Below, piece by piece: positions 38,025 through 46,929 of a stretch of 64,000 nt of DNA. Position numbers and translations under genes: made by a program. The stretch comes from Blastococcus aurantiacus (lineage in GTDB: Bacteria > Actinomycetota > Actinomycetes > Mycobacteriales > Geodermatophilaceae), in contig NZ_FNBT01000002.1 of assembly GCF_900102425.1 (NCBI RefSeq), positions 558,001 to 622,000 of the forward strand, read 5' to 3'. How positions within the stretch are numbered: position 1 is the first letter of the stretch; the number at the start of each line of letters is the position of its first letter. Under the pieces are notes generated by a model. That model was not told the origin of the DNA. It saw only the letters and a list, made by a program, of their open reading frames with translations, and ran no database searches.

Positions 38025-38609
38025 TCAGGTTAGTGCCGGGGCGAACTCCGGGACGACGCCGAGGCGGCCGAGCAGCTGCAGGAACACCACCGCGAAGTCG
38101 TTGCCTGCGACCTGCTGCTCCACCAACGGCCAGTCCACCTGCTCGCGGAGGGCCCGGGCGACCGGCAGCATCCGGGCGAAGTCGCAGTAGTGCTCGTCGA
38201 GCGCCATGAGCTTGGTGGTGAGGATGTCGGTGGCCGCCAGCACCGGCATGTGCACCGAGAGCACCGGCAGCACGTCGGCGCGGTCGATGAGGTCTTCCTC
38301 GACGGGGTGCCCGCAGGTGCGCCAGAGCACGTCGACGAAGACGTCGTCGCGCACCACCTTGAGCAGCCAGTCCTCGGCCGGGTCGGCCACCTGGAGGCCG
38401 GCGTCGGCGAGCACCTTCGCGGCGCGCTCGGCCTCCGCGGCGGGCACGAGGAAGTCTGCGTCGTGGTCCGGCTCGGGGGCGCCGCGCACCCACGCGGCGT
38501 AACCCCCGCACAGAGCGAACGGCACGCCGCCCTCCTTCAGCGCGACCGCGGTGCGCTTGAGGAGGTCGCGGACGTTGTCGCGGAGGTCGTCGATGGCGAG
38601 GCTCGGCAC
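38025..38609 (-). CDS. Nucleotidyltransferase-fold protein (AbiEii-like)
   Basis: 194 residues with the NTase-fold pattern [22 protein letters not shown] (Gly-rich loop plus D-x-D at the DHDADF position) and a helical C-terminal half with [18 protein letters not shown]. Resembles the AbiEii/AbiGii and MNT-like nucleotidyltransferases, some of which are toxins, but no antitoxin gene is adjacent: the nearest gene is the cold-shock gene. Could equally be a housekeeping NTase. Confidence 0.65.
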   Translation of the reverse strand: MPSLAIDDLRDNVRDLLKRTAVALKEGGVPFALCGGYAAWVRGAPEPDHDADFLVPAAEAERAAKVLADAGLQVADPAEDWLLKVVRDDVFVDVLWRTCGHPVEEDLIDRADVLPVLSVHMPVLAATDILTTKLMALDEHYCDFARMLPVARALREQVDWPLVEQQVAGNDFAVVFLQLLGRLGVVPEFAPALT

Positions 38610-38679
38610 GGGCTGCTGCTACCCGCTCCCGGCGGGATACGCACGGTAGATCGCATCGGGGCCGGGGCACTGCACTCCC

Positions 38680-39447
38680 GTGCGCATCGCGAGCTTCAAC
38701 ATCCTGCACGGCCGCTCCCTCGACGACGGGCGGGTCGACGTCGACCGGCTGGCCGGGGCGGTGAAGGCGCTGGACGCCGACGTGCTGGGCCTGCAGGAGG
38801 TCGACCGCGACCAGCCCCGGTCCCTGCACGCGGACCTGACCGCCGTCGCGGCCGAGGCGATGGGTGCGGTGGACTCCCAGTTCGTCGCGGCCCTCTCGGG
38901 CACCCCGGGCGGCACCTGGATGGCGGCCACCGGCGAGGAGCAGCCGGGCTCGGCGAGCTACGGGATCGCGCTGCTGTCGCGCTACCCGGTGATCTCGTGG
39001 CGGGTCGTCCGGCTCCCTGCGCTGCGGGCCAGCGTGCCCCTGTGGTCGCCGCAGACCCACCGCCCGTTCCTGGCCCAGGACGAGCCCCGGGTGGCGGTGG
39101 CCGCCGTCCTCGACGGCCCGTCGGGCCACTTCACCGTCTGCAACACCCACCTGTCGTTCATCCCGGGGTGGAACAGCGCGCAGCTGCGCCGGCTGGTGCG
39201 CTCGCTGGAGGGCACCCGTGAGCCGCTGCTGCTCATGGGGGACCTCAACATGCAGCGGCGGCAGGCGGCGCGCTCCAGCGGCCTCACCCCGATCGCCTCG
39301 GCGCTCACGTTCCCGGCGGACCGGCCCGCCCGGCAGCTGGACCACGTGCTCGTGCGGGGACCGGTGCGGGCCACGGGCCCGGCGGAGGCGGTGCAGATGC
39401 CGCTGTCGGACCACCGCGCGCTCGTGGTGCCGTGCGCGATCGGCTGA
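38680..39447 (+). CDS. Endonuclease/exonuclease/phosphatase family protein
   Basis: 255-residue EEP-superfamily metal-dependent phosphodiesterase/phosphatase. Motifs: ASFNILHGR, LQEVDRDQPRS (metal-binding Glu), NTHLSF, LLMGDLNMQ, and LDHVLV...LSDHRALV (catalytic Asp-His). No signal peptide. Substrate unknown; relatives hydrolyse DNA, phospholipids or inositol phosphates. GTG start at 38680. Confidence 0.87.
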   Translation: MRIASFNILHGRSLDDGRVDVDRLAGAVKALDADVLGLQEVDRDQPRSLHADLTAVAAEAMGAVDSQFVAALSGTPGGTWMAATGEEQPGSASYGIALLSRYPVISWRVVRLPALRASVPLWSPQTHRPFLAQDEPRVAVAAVLDGPSGHFTVCNTHLSFIPGWNSAQLRRLVRSLEGTREPLLLMGDLNMQRRQAARSSGLTPIASALTFPADRPARQLDHVLVRGPVRATGPAEAVQMPLSDHRALVVPCAIG

Positions 39448-39496
39448 CCTGCGGACACGGGTCGCGCCGCGGTGGCCCCCGGTAGATCATGTCGCC

Positions 39497-39817
39497 ATGG
39501 CACGCACCGGTTCGACGCGCATCTTCACCCTGCTCGCCACCGTCGTCCGCGTGGTGGCATCGGTGATCGGCGCGCTGATCATCGCCCACGCGGTGTTCGT
39601 GTTCTTCGAGGCGAACCCGACCAACCCGCTGGTGGAGTTCACCGCGAGCATCCGGGACAGCTTCGGCTGGTTCACCAAGGACCTGTTCCAGCCCGACGAC
39701 GCCAAGATCGGCGAGACGATCAACGACGCGCTGGCCGCCCTGATCTGGGTCGTGGCCGGCAACCTGGTCTCGAAGCTGATCGTCCGGCTGGCGCCCACCT
39801 CCAGCGCGAAGGCCTGA
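39497..39817 (+). CDS. Conserved small membrane protein
   Basis: 106 residues. Two hydrophobic helices (IFTLLATVVRVVASVIGALIIAHAVFVFF and INDALAALIWVVAGNLVSKLIV, in part) separated by a polar loop with SIRDSFGWFTKDLFQPDD. YGGT-like small membrane protein of unknown function. TAGATC lies 8 bases before the ATG. Convergent with the next small gene. Confidence 0.75.
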   Translation: MARTGSTRIFTLLATVVRVVASVIGALIIAHAVFVFFEANPTNPLVEFTASIRDSFGWFTKDLFQPDDAKIGETINDALAALIWVVAGNLVSKLIVRLAPTSSAKA

Positions 39818-39833
39818 GGCGGGCGCCGCCCGG

Positions 39834-40055
39834 TCAGCGGTTCTCGGGGAGCTGCACGCCGGCCCGGTTGGGCTTGTCCGTGGGGTGCGCGTAGCGGACG
39901 AGCTCGACCGGCATGGGGAAGTTGTGGTCCTGACCGAACGGGGAGAGGCCGCCGGCCACGGACGCGGAGAGCTCGGTCAGCGGCGGGCCGCCGTCCTCGG
40001 ACTCGCCCCAGGTGGGCTCGACCAGGTGGGCGTTCTTCGAGCTGCGCTTGGACAT
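39834..40055 (-). CDS. Conserved actinobacterial small protein
   Basis: 73 residues: MSKRSSKNAHLVEPTWGE..., then GGLSPFGQDHNFPMPVELVRYAHPTDKPNR in pieces, ending GVQLPENR. No membrane segment. I think this matches a short protein kept next to the xpb/helicase pair in actinobacteria (Rv0863-like position), function unknown. An ATG three codons earlier (40064) is also possible. Divergent from the helicase-associated gene. Confidence 0.7.
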   Translation of the reverse strand: MSKRSSKNAHLVEPTWGESEDGGPPLTELSASVAGGLSPFGQDHNFPMPVELVRYAHPTDKPNRAGVQLPENR

Positions 40056-40115
40056 GGCACCCATCTTCCCCGATGCCCCGCCCGCACCGCACGGCGCCGC
40101 TCCCTGGGCCCGTCG

Positions 40116-40121
40116 TAACGT
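40116..40121 (+). promoter_or_regulatory. Probable -10 box (leaderless)
   Basis: TAACGT ends 7 bases before the ATG at 40129 with no ribosome site between; a leaderless transcript is likely. Confidence 0.45.
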
Positions 40122-40128
40122 GGACCGG

Positions 40129-42387
40129 ATGCCCACCGCCCCTCCGCCGACGCTCGCCGCCTGGCTGCGCACCCGCGACGACGCCCAGCTCGGTGCCCTG
40201 CTGGCCGCACGTCCCGACGTCGCGCGCCCGGCGCCCTCGGACGTCGTGGCGCTCGCCTCCCGGCTGGCGGTGCCCGTGTCGGTGGACCGCGCGCTGGACG
40301 AGCTCGACGCCGGAACCCTCCAGGTGCTTGACGTGGTGCTGCTCGCCCCGACCGACGGCGTGGCACCCGAGGACGTCGTCGCGGCACTGCCCGAGGTGCC
40401 CGAGGACGTGCTGGCCCGGGCACTGACGACGCTGACCGACCGCGCGCTGCTGTGGGGCGACGACGTCCTGCGCGCCCCGGACCCCGTGCGCCGGGCGGTG
40501 CGGCACCCCGCGGGGCTGGGCCGCCGGGCGGTCGACCTGCGGGTGCAGCTGCCCGCCGACCTGCCCGCGGCGGTGGCGGCGCTGTCGGCCGAGGAGCGCT
40601 CGGTGCTCGAGCGGCTGGCCGGCGATCGCCCGGTCGGCCACCTGCCGGAGAGCGCGGCCGGCGCCGAGTCGCCGGCCCGCCGGCTGCTGCAGCGCGGTCT
40701 GCTGGCCCGCATCGACGCGCTGAACGTCGAGCTGCCCCGCGAGATCGGGCTGCACCTGCGGGGCGCCCGCCCCTACGGCCCGCCGCGGGTGCGCCCGGAG
40801 CCCGAGCTCCTCACGCGCGAGCCGAAGGCGGTGGACCGGCAGGCCGCCGGCGCCGCGCTGGAGTCGGTCGGCCGGATCGGCGAGCTGCTGGCCCTGCTGG
40901 AGGACGAGCCGGCCGGGCTGCTCCGCAGCGGCGGGGTGGCGGTGCGCGACCAGAAGCGGCTGGCCCGCGAGCTGCACGTCCCCGAGCCCGAGGCGGCCTG
41001 GCTGCTGGAGCTGGCCTTCGCCGCCGGGCTGCTGGACGTCGGCGGGCCGCACCGCGACGAGTGGCTGCCCACCCGGGCCTACGACGGATGGCGGGAGCAG
41101 GACCTCGCCGACCGGTGGGCGGTGCTGGCCGCGGGCTGGCTCGGCGGCATCCGGCTGCCGGCCCTGGTCGGGCAGCGCGACGTGGCCGGCAAGGCGGCCA
41201 ACGCGCTCTCCCCCGACCTCGTGCGGCACACCGCTCCGGCGATCCGGCGCTCGGCGCTGACCGCCCTGGCGGCCTACCCGGCCGGGTCGGGGCTCGCCCC
41301 CGACGACCTGGTGGCGCTGCTGCGGTGGCGCACACCCCGGCGCGCCGACCGCCTCGCGCCGGTGCCCGGCATGCTGGCCGAGGCCGCACGGCTGGGCGTC
41401 CTGGTCAGCGGTGTCCTGTCCTCGGGCGGGCGCGGCCTGCTGGCCGGCGGCGAGGACGGCGCGGCGACCGGCATGCGCGGCCTGCTGCCCGAGCCGGTCG
41501 ACCACGTGCTCGCCCAGCCGGACCTCTCGCTGATCGCGCCCGGCCCGCTGGTGGCCGAGCTGGCCGACACGCTCGCCGTCGTCGCCGACGTCGAGTCCTC
41601 CGGCGGGGCGACGGTCTTCCGGGTCTCGGAGTCGAGCGTCCGCCGGGCCCTGGACGTGGGCTGGTCGGCCTCGGACCTGCACGACTTCTTCACCCGCGCC
41701 TCGCGCACGCCGGTGCCGCAGGCCCTGGACTACCTGGTCGACGACGTCGCCCGGCAGCACGGCCGGCTGCGGGTCGGGGCGATCGAGAGCTACGTGCGCT
41801 CGGACGACCACGGGCTGCTCGCCCAGGTGCTCAGCGACCGGCGGACCGCGTCGGCCGAGCTGCGCCGCCTGGCGCCGGGAGTGCTGGTGAGCGGGCTGGC
41901 GGCCGACGAGGTGCTGACCGTCCTGCGCGACGCGGGGTACGCCCCCGCCGGGGAGAACCCGGGCGGCGCCGTCCTCACCCGGCCACCGGGCCGGCCGCGC
42001 GCCGCCGGACGGCGGCCCAGCGGCACCGAGGGCCCGTCCGCGCCGCGACCGCTGACGCCGGACGAGGTCGCGGCCACCGTGCGGGAGATCCGGGCCGGGG
42101 ACGCCGCGGTGGCGGCCCGCCGCGGCGAGGCCGTGCGCCAGGTCCCGGGGGTGACGACGGCGTCGACGTTGGAGCTGCTCTCGCGCGCCGTGCGCGAGGG
42201 GACGCCGGTGTGGCTCGGCTACGTGGACGCGCAGGGCAGCGGCAGCCAGCGGGTCGTGCAGCCGGTCTCGCTGGTCGGGGGCTTCCTGCAGGGCTTCGAC
42301 GAGCGACGGGGCGAGAGCCGCACGTTCGCGGTCCACCGGATCACCACGGTGGCCCTCGTCGAGGACGACGACGCCCTCCCCGGCTGA
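40129..42387 (+). CDS. Helicase-associated XPB/Ssl2-like N-terminal domain protein
   Basis: A 752-residue protein with no Walker motifs of its own. It carries the helicase_C_3 (XPB/Ssl2-like N-terminal) domain: LAQPDLSLIAPGPLVAELADTLA, SGGATVFRVSESSVRRALDVGWSASDL and LRRLAPGVLVSG in pieces, at about 455-600, and ends in a WYL-like segment (VWLGYVDAQGSGSQRVVQPVSLVGGFLQG, in part). In actinobacteria this gene sits next to xpb (Rv0862c beside Rv0861c), so a role as partner or regulator of the XPB helicase in DNA repair is the best inference. Ends 129 bp before the CFA gene. Confidence 0.82.
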   Translation: MPTAPPPTLAAWLRTRDDAQLGALLAARPDVARPAPSDVVALASRLAVPVSVDRALDELDAGTLQVLDVVLLAPTDGVAPEDVVAALPEVPEDVLARALTTLTDRALLWGDDVLRAPDPVRRAVRHPAGLGRRAVDLRVQLPADLPAAVAALSAEERSVLERLAGDRPVGHLPESAAGAESPARRLLQRGLLARIDALNVELPREIGLHLRGARPYGPPRVRPEPELLTREPKAVDRQAAGAALESVGRIGELLALLEDEPAGLLRSGGVAVRDQKRLARELHVPEPEAAWLLELAFAAGLLDVGGPHRDEWLPTRAYDGWREQDLADRWAVLAAGWLGGIRLPALVGQRDVAGKAANALSPDLVRHTAPAIRRSALTALAAYPAGSGLAPDDLVALLRWRTPRRADRLAPVPGMLAEAARLGVLVSGVLSSGGRGLLAGGEDGAATGMRGLLPEPVDHVLAQPDLSLIAPGPLVAELADTLAVVADVESSGGATVFRVSESSVRRALDVGWSASDLHDFFTRASRTPVPQALDYLVDDVARQHGRLRVGAIESYVRSDDHGLLAQVLSDRRTASAELRRLAPGVLVSGLAADEVLTVLRDAGYAPAGENPGGAVLTRPPGRPRAAGRRPSGTEGPSAPRPLTPDEVAATVREIRAGDAAVAARRGEAVRQVPGVTTASTLELLSRAVREGTPVWLGYVDAQGSGSQRVVQPVSLVGGFLQGFDERRGESRTFAVHRITTVALVEDDDALPG

Positions 42388-42515
42388 CCGGAAACCGCTT
42401 CACTCTTCTCACGGATCCCGGAAGAATCCCTGCTCATCTCGATGTTGCGCCGACAGTTGGTTTCGGCAACTTCGCACATGACGCGGAGGTTTCCGACCGG
42501 TGACGAGGAGCAGAC

Positions 42516-43802
42516 ATGGCAGGACGACGGACGGTGGCCGACCGGCTCGCGGCGGCCCTGAGCGCGGTGCTCGGCACGACGGAGCTCCCCCTGCGCCTGC
42601 GCGGCTGGGACGGCTCGGTGGCCGGACCCCCGGGTGCACCCGTGCTCGCGGTGCGGTCGCGACGCGCGCTGCGGCGGCTGGTGTGGTCGCCCGGGCAGCT
42701 GGGCCTGGGGCGGGCCTACGTCGCCGGCGAGATCGACATCGAGGACGACGTCTTCGACACCTTCGCCGCGCTGCGCTCGGTGGGCCGGCTCGCCGAGAAG
42801 GGGCGGATGGTGCCGCCCACGGCGCGCGATCGACTGGGCCTGGTGGGCACGGCGCTGCGCCTGGGCGCGATCGGCCCCGAGCCGGAGCCCCCGGCGGAGG
42901 AGGCCGACCTGGGCCGCTCGGGCCGGCGGCACTCGCGCCGCCGCGACGCCGCCGCCATCTCCCACCACTACGACGTCGGCAACGACTTCTACGAGCTCGT
43001 GCTCGGCCCGTCGATGGTCTACTCCTGCGCGGTGTGGGCGTCCCCGGACACGGGGCTGGACGCGGCGCAGGAGGCGAAGCTCGACCTGGTCTGCCGGAAG
43101 CTGGGGCTGACCGACGGCGACCGGCTGCTCGACGTGGGGTGCGGTTGGGGCAGCCTGGCCATCCACGCCGCGCAGCGGTACGGCGCCACCGTCGTCGGCA
43201 TCACGCTGTCGGAGGAGCAGGCGCAGCTGGCCCGGAAGCGGGTGGCCGAGGTCGGACTGACCGACCGGATCGAGATCCGGGTGCAGGACTATCGCGAGAT
43301 CGACGACGGCCCCTTCGACGCGATCAGCTCGATCGGGATGTCCGAGCACGTCGGGCGCGCCGAGATGCCGCCGTACGCCCGGCGGCTGCACGACCTGCTG
43401 CGGCCCGGTGGGCGGCTGCTCAACCACGCGATCGCCTGGAACGCGGGGACGACGACGTGGAACCCCGACACGTTCATCGCGCGGTACGTCTTCCCCGACG
43501 GGGAACTGCTGGGGCTCGGCGAGACCGTGGGCCTGCTCGAGGACGGCGGCGCGCTCGAGGTGCTCGACGTGGAGGCGCTCCGGCAGCACTACGCGCTGAC
43601 CCTGCGCGCCTGGGTGCGCCGGCTCGAGGCCGAGTGGGACGCCGCCGTGGCCGCGTCGAGCCCGGGGCGCGCGCGGGTGTGGCGGCTGTACATGGCCGCG
43701 TGCGCGCTGGCGTTCGAGTCCGGCGAGATGGGTGTCAACCAGGTGCTGCTCCGGCGTCCCGGTGGCGAGCAGCCGCCGCTGCGCCGGGACGCGTGGGTGT
43801 GA
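42516..43802 (+). CDS. Cyclopropane-fatty-acyl-phospholipid synthase family methyltransferase
   Basis: 428 residues. SAM-dependent methyltransferase of the CFA/Mycolic-acid-methyltransferase type: HHYDVGNDFYELVLGPSMVYSCAVW, LLDVGCGWGSLAIHAA (SAM motif I), GITLSEEQ, ISSIGMSEHVG (active-site Glu), and YIFPDGEL-like RYVFPDGELLG. The N-terminal ~140 residues (RALRRLVWSPGQLGLGRAYVAGEIDIEDD in pieces) form the lipid-binding domain. Likely adds a methylene or methyl group to membrane lipid acyl chains. Ribosome site gaggag 5 bases before the ATG. The ~128-bp upstream gap is AT-richer and holds an imperfect gttgcgccga/tttcggcaac dyad. Confidence 0.88.
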   Translation: MAGRRTVADRLAAALSAVLGTTELPLRLRGWDGSVAGPPGAPVLAVRSRRALRRLVWSPGQLGLGRAYVAGEIDIEDDVFDTFAALRSVGRLAEKGRMVPPTARDRLGLVGTALRLGAIGPEPEPPAEEADLGRSGRRHSRRRDAAAISHHYDVGNDFYELVLGPSMVYSCAVWASPDTGLDAAQEAKLDLVCRKLGLTDGDRLLDVGCGWGSLAIHAAQRYGATVVGITLSEEQAQLARKRVAEVGLTDRIEIRVQDYREIDDGPFDAISSIGMSEHVGRAEMPPYARRLHDLLRPGGRLLNHAIAWNAGTTTWNPDTFIARYVFPDGELLGLGETVGLLEDGGALEVLDVEALRQHYALTLRAWVRRLEAEWDAAVAASSPGRARVWRLYMAACALAFESGEMGVNQVLLRRPGGEQPPLRRDAWV

Positions 43803-43910
43803 GGCCCCCGGCACACCCTCGTCCGGAAGGGCCCGTCGTCCCGCGGCGTTACCTTTGGCAGTCCGGCGCGCACGTCCGCGCCGAAGCCCCCGAACGAAGG
43901 ACGCTGACGC

Positions 43911-45596
43911 GTGTCTGACGGCCCCCTGATCGTCCAGTCCGACAAGACGCTGCTGCTCGAGGTCGACCACCCGCAGTCCAAGGAGTGCCGGGCCGCGATC
44001 GCGCCGTTCGCCGAGCTGGAGCGCTCGCCCGAGCACGTGCACACCTACCGGGTCACCCCGCTGGCGCTGTGGAACGCGCGCGCCGCCGGGCACGACGCCG
44101 AGCAGGTCGTCGACGCGCTGGTCCGCTTCTCGCGCTACCCGGTGCCGCACGCGCTGCTGGTCGACGTCGCCGACACGATGGACCGCTTCGGCCGGCTGAC
44201 GCTGGCGAACAACCCGGTGCACGGCCTGGTGCTCACCTCGTCGGACCGGGCGGTGCTCGAGGAGGTCATCCGCTCGAAGAAGGTCGCCCCCATGCTGGGC
44301 GCCCGCATCGACGAGGACTCGGTGATCGTGCACGCCGCCGAGCGCGGGCGGCTCAAGCAGGCGCTGCTGAAGATCGGCTGGCCGGCCGAGGACCTGGCGG
44401 GCTACGTCGACGGCACCGCGCACCCGATCGAGCTCGACCAGGCCGACTGGCACCTGCGCGACTACCAGCAGGAGGCCGTCGACGGGTTCTGGGCCGGCGG
44501 TTCGGGCGTCGTCGTCCTCCCCTGCGGGGCGGGCAAGACGCTGGTCGGCGCGGCCGCCATGGCCGAGGCGAAGGCCACCACGCTGATCCTGGTGACCAAC
44601 ACGGTCGCGGGGCGGCAGTGGAAGCGGGAGCTGATCGCCCGCACCTCGCTGACCGAGGAGGAGATCGGCGAGTACTCGGGCGAGCGCAAGGAGATCCGTC
44701 CGGTCACCATCGCGACGTACCAGGTGATCACCACCCGCCGGAAGGGCGAGTACATCCACCTGGACCTCTTCGACGCGCAGGACTGGGGCCTGATCGTCTA
44801 CGACGAGGTGCACCTGCTGCCCGCGCCGATCTTCCGGCTGACGGCCGACCTGCAGTCCCGCCGGCGGCTGGGGCTGACCGCGACGCTGGTGCGCGAGGAC
44901 GGGCGCGAGGACGACGTCTTCTCCCTCATCGGGCCCAAGCGGTACGACGCCCCGTGGCGCGACATCGAGGCGCAGGGCTACATCGCCCCGGCGGAGTGCA
45001 TCGAGGTGCGGGTCTCGCTCGACGACGAGGAGCGGATGACCTACGCCGTCGCCGAGCCCGAGGAGCGGTACCGGATCGCGGCGACCGCGCAGTCGAAGCT
45101 GCCGGTGATCCGGCGGGTGCTGGAGCGGCATCCCGACGAGCCGTCGCTGGTGATCGGCGCCTACCTCGACCAGCTCGAGGAGCTCGGGGCCGCGCTCGAC
45201 GCACCGGTGATCCAGGGGTCGACGACGAACAAGGAGCGGGAGCGACTGTTCCAGGCGTTCCGCACCGGTGAGATCCGCACGCTGGTCGTCTCCAAGGTCG
45301 CGAACTTCTCCATCGACCTGCCCGAGGCGGCCGTCGCCGTCCAGGTGTCGGGGACGTTCGGCTCGCGCCAGGAGGAGGCGCAGCGGCTGGGCCGGCTGCT
45401 GCGGCCGAAGGCCGACGGGCGGCAGGCGCACTTCTACAGCGTCGTCAGCCGGGACACCCTGGACAGCGAGTACGCCGCGCACCGACAGCGCTTCCTCGCC
45501 GAGCAGGGCTACGCGTACACGATCGTCGACGCCGCCGATCTGGCCGGACCGGGCGAGGTCAACGGCCCGGACTGGGTGGACGAGTCGGCCGACTGA
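43911..45596 (+). CDS. xpb: DNA repair helicase XPB
   Basis: 561-residue SF2 helicase of the bacterial XPB type: N-terminal DRD-like region, damage-recognition LEEVIRSKKVAPMLG, then helicase domain 1 with Walker A PCGAGKTL at about 204-211 and DEVH at about 298-301, and domain 2 with KVANFSIDLPEAAVAVQVSG and the ARxQRLGRLLRP box. 3' to 5' translocase in DNA repair. GTG at 43911 has gaagga about 8 bases upstream; TACCTT at 43850 is a likely -10. Its 3' region (45284-45500) recurs as a diverged copy at 47529-47745. Confidence 0.92.
   Translation: MSDGPLIVQSDKTLLLEVDHPQSKECRAAIAPFAELERSPEHVHTYRVTPLALWNARAAGHDAEQVVDALVRFSRYPVPHALLVDVADTMDRFGRLTLANNPVHGLVLTSSDRAVLEEVIRSKKVAPMLGARIDEDSVIVHAAERGRLKQALLKIGWPAEDLAGYVDGTAHPIELDQADWHLRDYQQEAVDGFWAGGSGVVVLPCGAGKTLVGAAAMAEAKATTLILVTNTVAGRQWKRELIARTSLTEEEIGEYSGERKEIRPVTIATYQVITTRRKGEYIHLDLFDAQDWGLIVYDEVHLLPAPIFRLTADLQSRRRLGLTATLVREDGREDDVFSLIGPKRYDAPWRDIEAQGYIAPAECIEVRVSLDDEERMTYAVAEPEERYRIAATAQSKLPVIRRVLERHPDEPSLVIGAYLDQLEELGAALDAPVIQGSTTNKERERLFQAFRTGEIRTLVVSKVANFSIDLPEAAVAVQVSGTFGSRQEEAQRLGRLLRPKADGRQAHFYSVVSRDTLDSEYAAHRQRFLAEQGYAYTIVDAADLAGPGEVNGPDWVDESAD
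45284..45500 (+). repeat. xpb 3' segment, copy 1 of a duplicated 217 bp
   Basis: Within the intact xpb gene. Aligns without gaps to 47529-47745 (offset 2245); I count 21 mismatches in 217, nearly all at third codon positions, so the second copy came from a related xpb gene and not from a recent local duplication. Confidence 0.85.
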
Positions 45597-45706
45597 CACG
45601 CACGACTGTCGCCCCTACCTTCGCACAACCACCGACGCGGCCAATAGGTCGGGGTAGGCAGATGAGTATTAGAGGCTGAACGGTGGCCTGAGCACCTCAA
45701 GAGCGC

Positions 45707-45740
45707 TAGCGTTCGGCCACCCAACGGCGGAAGGGAAGCA
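45707..45740 (+). promoter_or_regulatory. Probable -10 and ribosome site of the FtsZ-like/RES module
   Basis: TAGCGT at 45707-45712 is a plausible -10 box and cggaaggga (45728-45736) a good ribosome site before the ATG at 45741. A ggtggcc (45682-45688) / ggccacc (45715-45721) inverted repeat with a 26-bp spacer spans the promoter and could bind a regulator. No convincing -35. Confidence 0.4.
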
Positions 45741-46928
45741 ATGCGGAATATCGATCCGCCGCCGAGCATAGTCATCATCGGTGTTGGTCCATCTGGCACT
45801 GCAGCGATTGACAGCATGCAACTTTACGGCCTACAGGGCGTCGAATTTGCCTCGTTCGGCGACGGCCCTGGCCTGACTGCTTCTCGGGTATTAGTATCGG
45901 CGGGGGCCCTCTATGGCGCAGAGGACACAGAAGATGCTACGCGCGCGGAGTGGGCCTCGGAGGAGATCCGCAAGGTCGTAGCCGATCAAGCAAAGATAAT
46001 CGGCGACAGGCTCAGTGGTACCAGCGTGGCCTTCATAACCCACGGGAAGGACTCCGTGGGACTTAAGGGTGCGTCACTCTTAGCTGAGATCGCGACGTCT
46101 CTAGGGATTCTGACCATCGGGGTATCCAGTCAGCGGGGACGATCGGCTCACTCGTCACTGAGCGCTATGCAAGAGGATGACTTAACTGATTTCAGCGCAA
46201 AGGTGAACACCCTGATGCTGGTCTCACCCGACGCAGCCAAGCCCAATTCTGAACGCGACCTGACGGTTATGGATGTTCTCGATCCAGTCGAGTCCTCAAT
46301 CCTCACAGCCGTTCAGGGTGTCGCTGCACTATTCACAACGCCAGGCTTGATCAATCTGGACCTTGACGACCTTCGGTCAGTACTTGCGACCGGCGGGCGG
46401 TCCATGGTTTCGGAGGGTTACGCCACGGGGGACGACAGAGCCCTAAGAGCCGCCGAGATGGCCCTAAACGCGCCTTACTCCGATGACACAATAGCCGGTG
46501 CTCGTCGCCTCTTGCTCTCAATCCAGGGACCCTCGGATCTTGGACTTTTCGAGATCAATGAAGCCGCCAGCCTGGTCGCGGACGCTGCACACGACGATGC
46601 CACCATCATCTTTGGCGCCGTTATCGACGACACAGCGAGCGGTGAAGTACATGTCATCGTCCTAGCATCAGAGCTCGATGAGTCCGCCAGGAGGATTAGC
46701 ATCTCCGGAGCGACTCAAGAATCTCGAACAGTCGAGACGTCCCCGGCTGATTACAAGCGCGTCATGCGGGCGCTGCACCGGGTCTGGGCACCCGGCATTG
46801 CCGAGGACTGGTTGAAATCGCCCAATTCGTACCTCTCGGGCGCGCGTCCCATGGACGCGCTTAGAGAGGGCGACGTTCAAGACGTAATACGAGCCATCGC
46901 CGCCGAAGAAGCCGGCAGCTTCTCATAG
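45741..46928 (+). CDS. FtsZ-like domain fused to MbcA/ParS-type (DUF2384) antitoxin tail
   Basis: 395 residues in two parts. Residues ~8-315 are collinear with FtsZ: IIGVGPSGTAA (11-22) in place of the GVGGGG T1 loop; GLQGVEFAS (30-38); VAFITHGKDSVGLKG (96-110) where FtsZ has the GGGTGTG T4 GTP signature, here lost; AVQGVAALFTTPGLINLDLDD (190-210) keeping the T7 residues N205, D207, D210; and DLGLFEINEAASLV (266-279) then IIFGAVIDD, almost word for word actinobacterial FtsZ. Residues ~338-395 end in WLKSPNSYLSGARPMDAL and EEAGSFS, the toxin-binding domain of Xre/MbcA/ParS antitoxins. The usual Xre HTH is absent. One base separates it from the RES gene. Low GC and codon use mark it as acquired. 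Confidence 0.85.
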   Translation: MRNIDPPPSIVIIGVGPSGTAAIDSMQLYGLQGVEFASFGDGPGLTASRVLVSAGALYGAEDTEDATRAEWASEEIRKVVADQAKIIGDRLSGTSVAFITHGKDSVGLKGASLLAEIATSLGILTIGVSSQRGRSAHSSLSAMQEDDLTDFSAKVNTLMLVSPDAAKPNSERDLTVMDVLDPVESSILTAVQGVAALFTTPGLINLDLDDLRSVLATGGRSMVSEGYATGDDRALRAAEMALNAPYSDDTIAGARRLLLSIQGPSDLGLFEINEAASLVADAAHDDATIIFGAVIDDTASGEVHVIVLASELDESARRISISGATQESRTVETSPADYKRVMRALHRVWAPGIAEDWLKSPNSYLSGARPMDALREGDVQDVIRAIAAEEAGSFS

Positions 46929-46929
46929 A

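Noticed and set aside
38025-38609. AbiE-type toxin-antitoxin pair
   Set aside because: The NTase-like gene has no AbiEi-like partner; neighbours are cold-shock and EEP genes.
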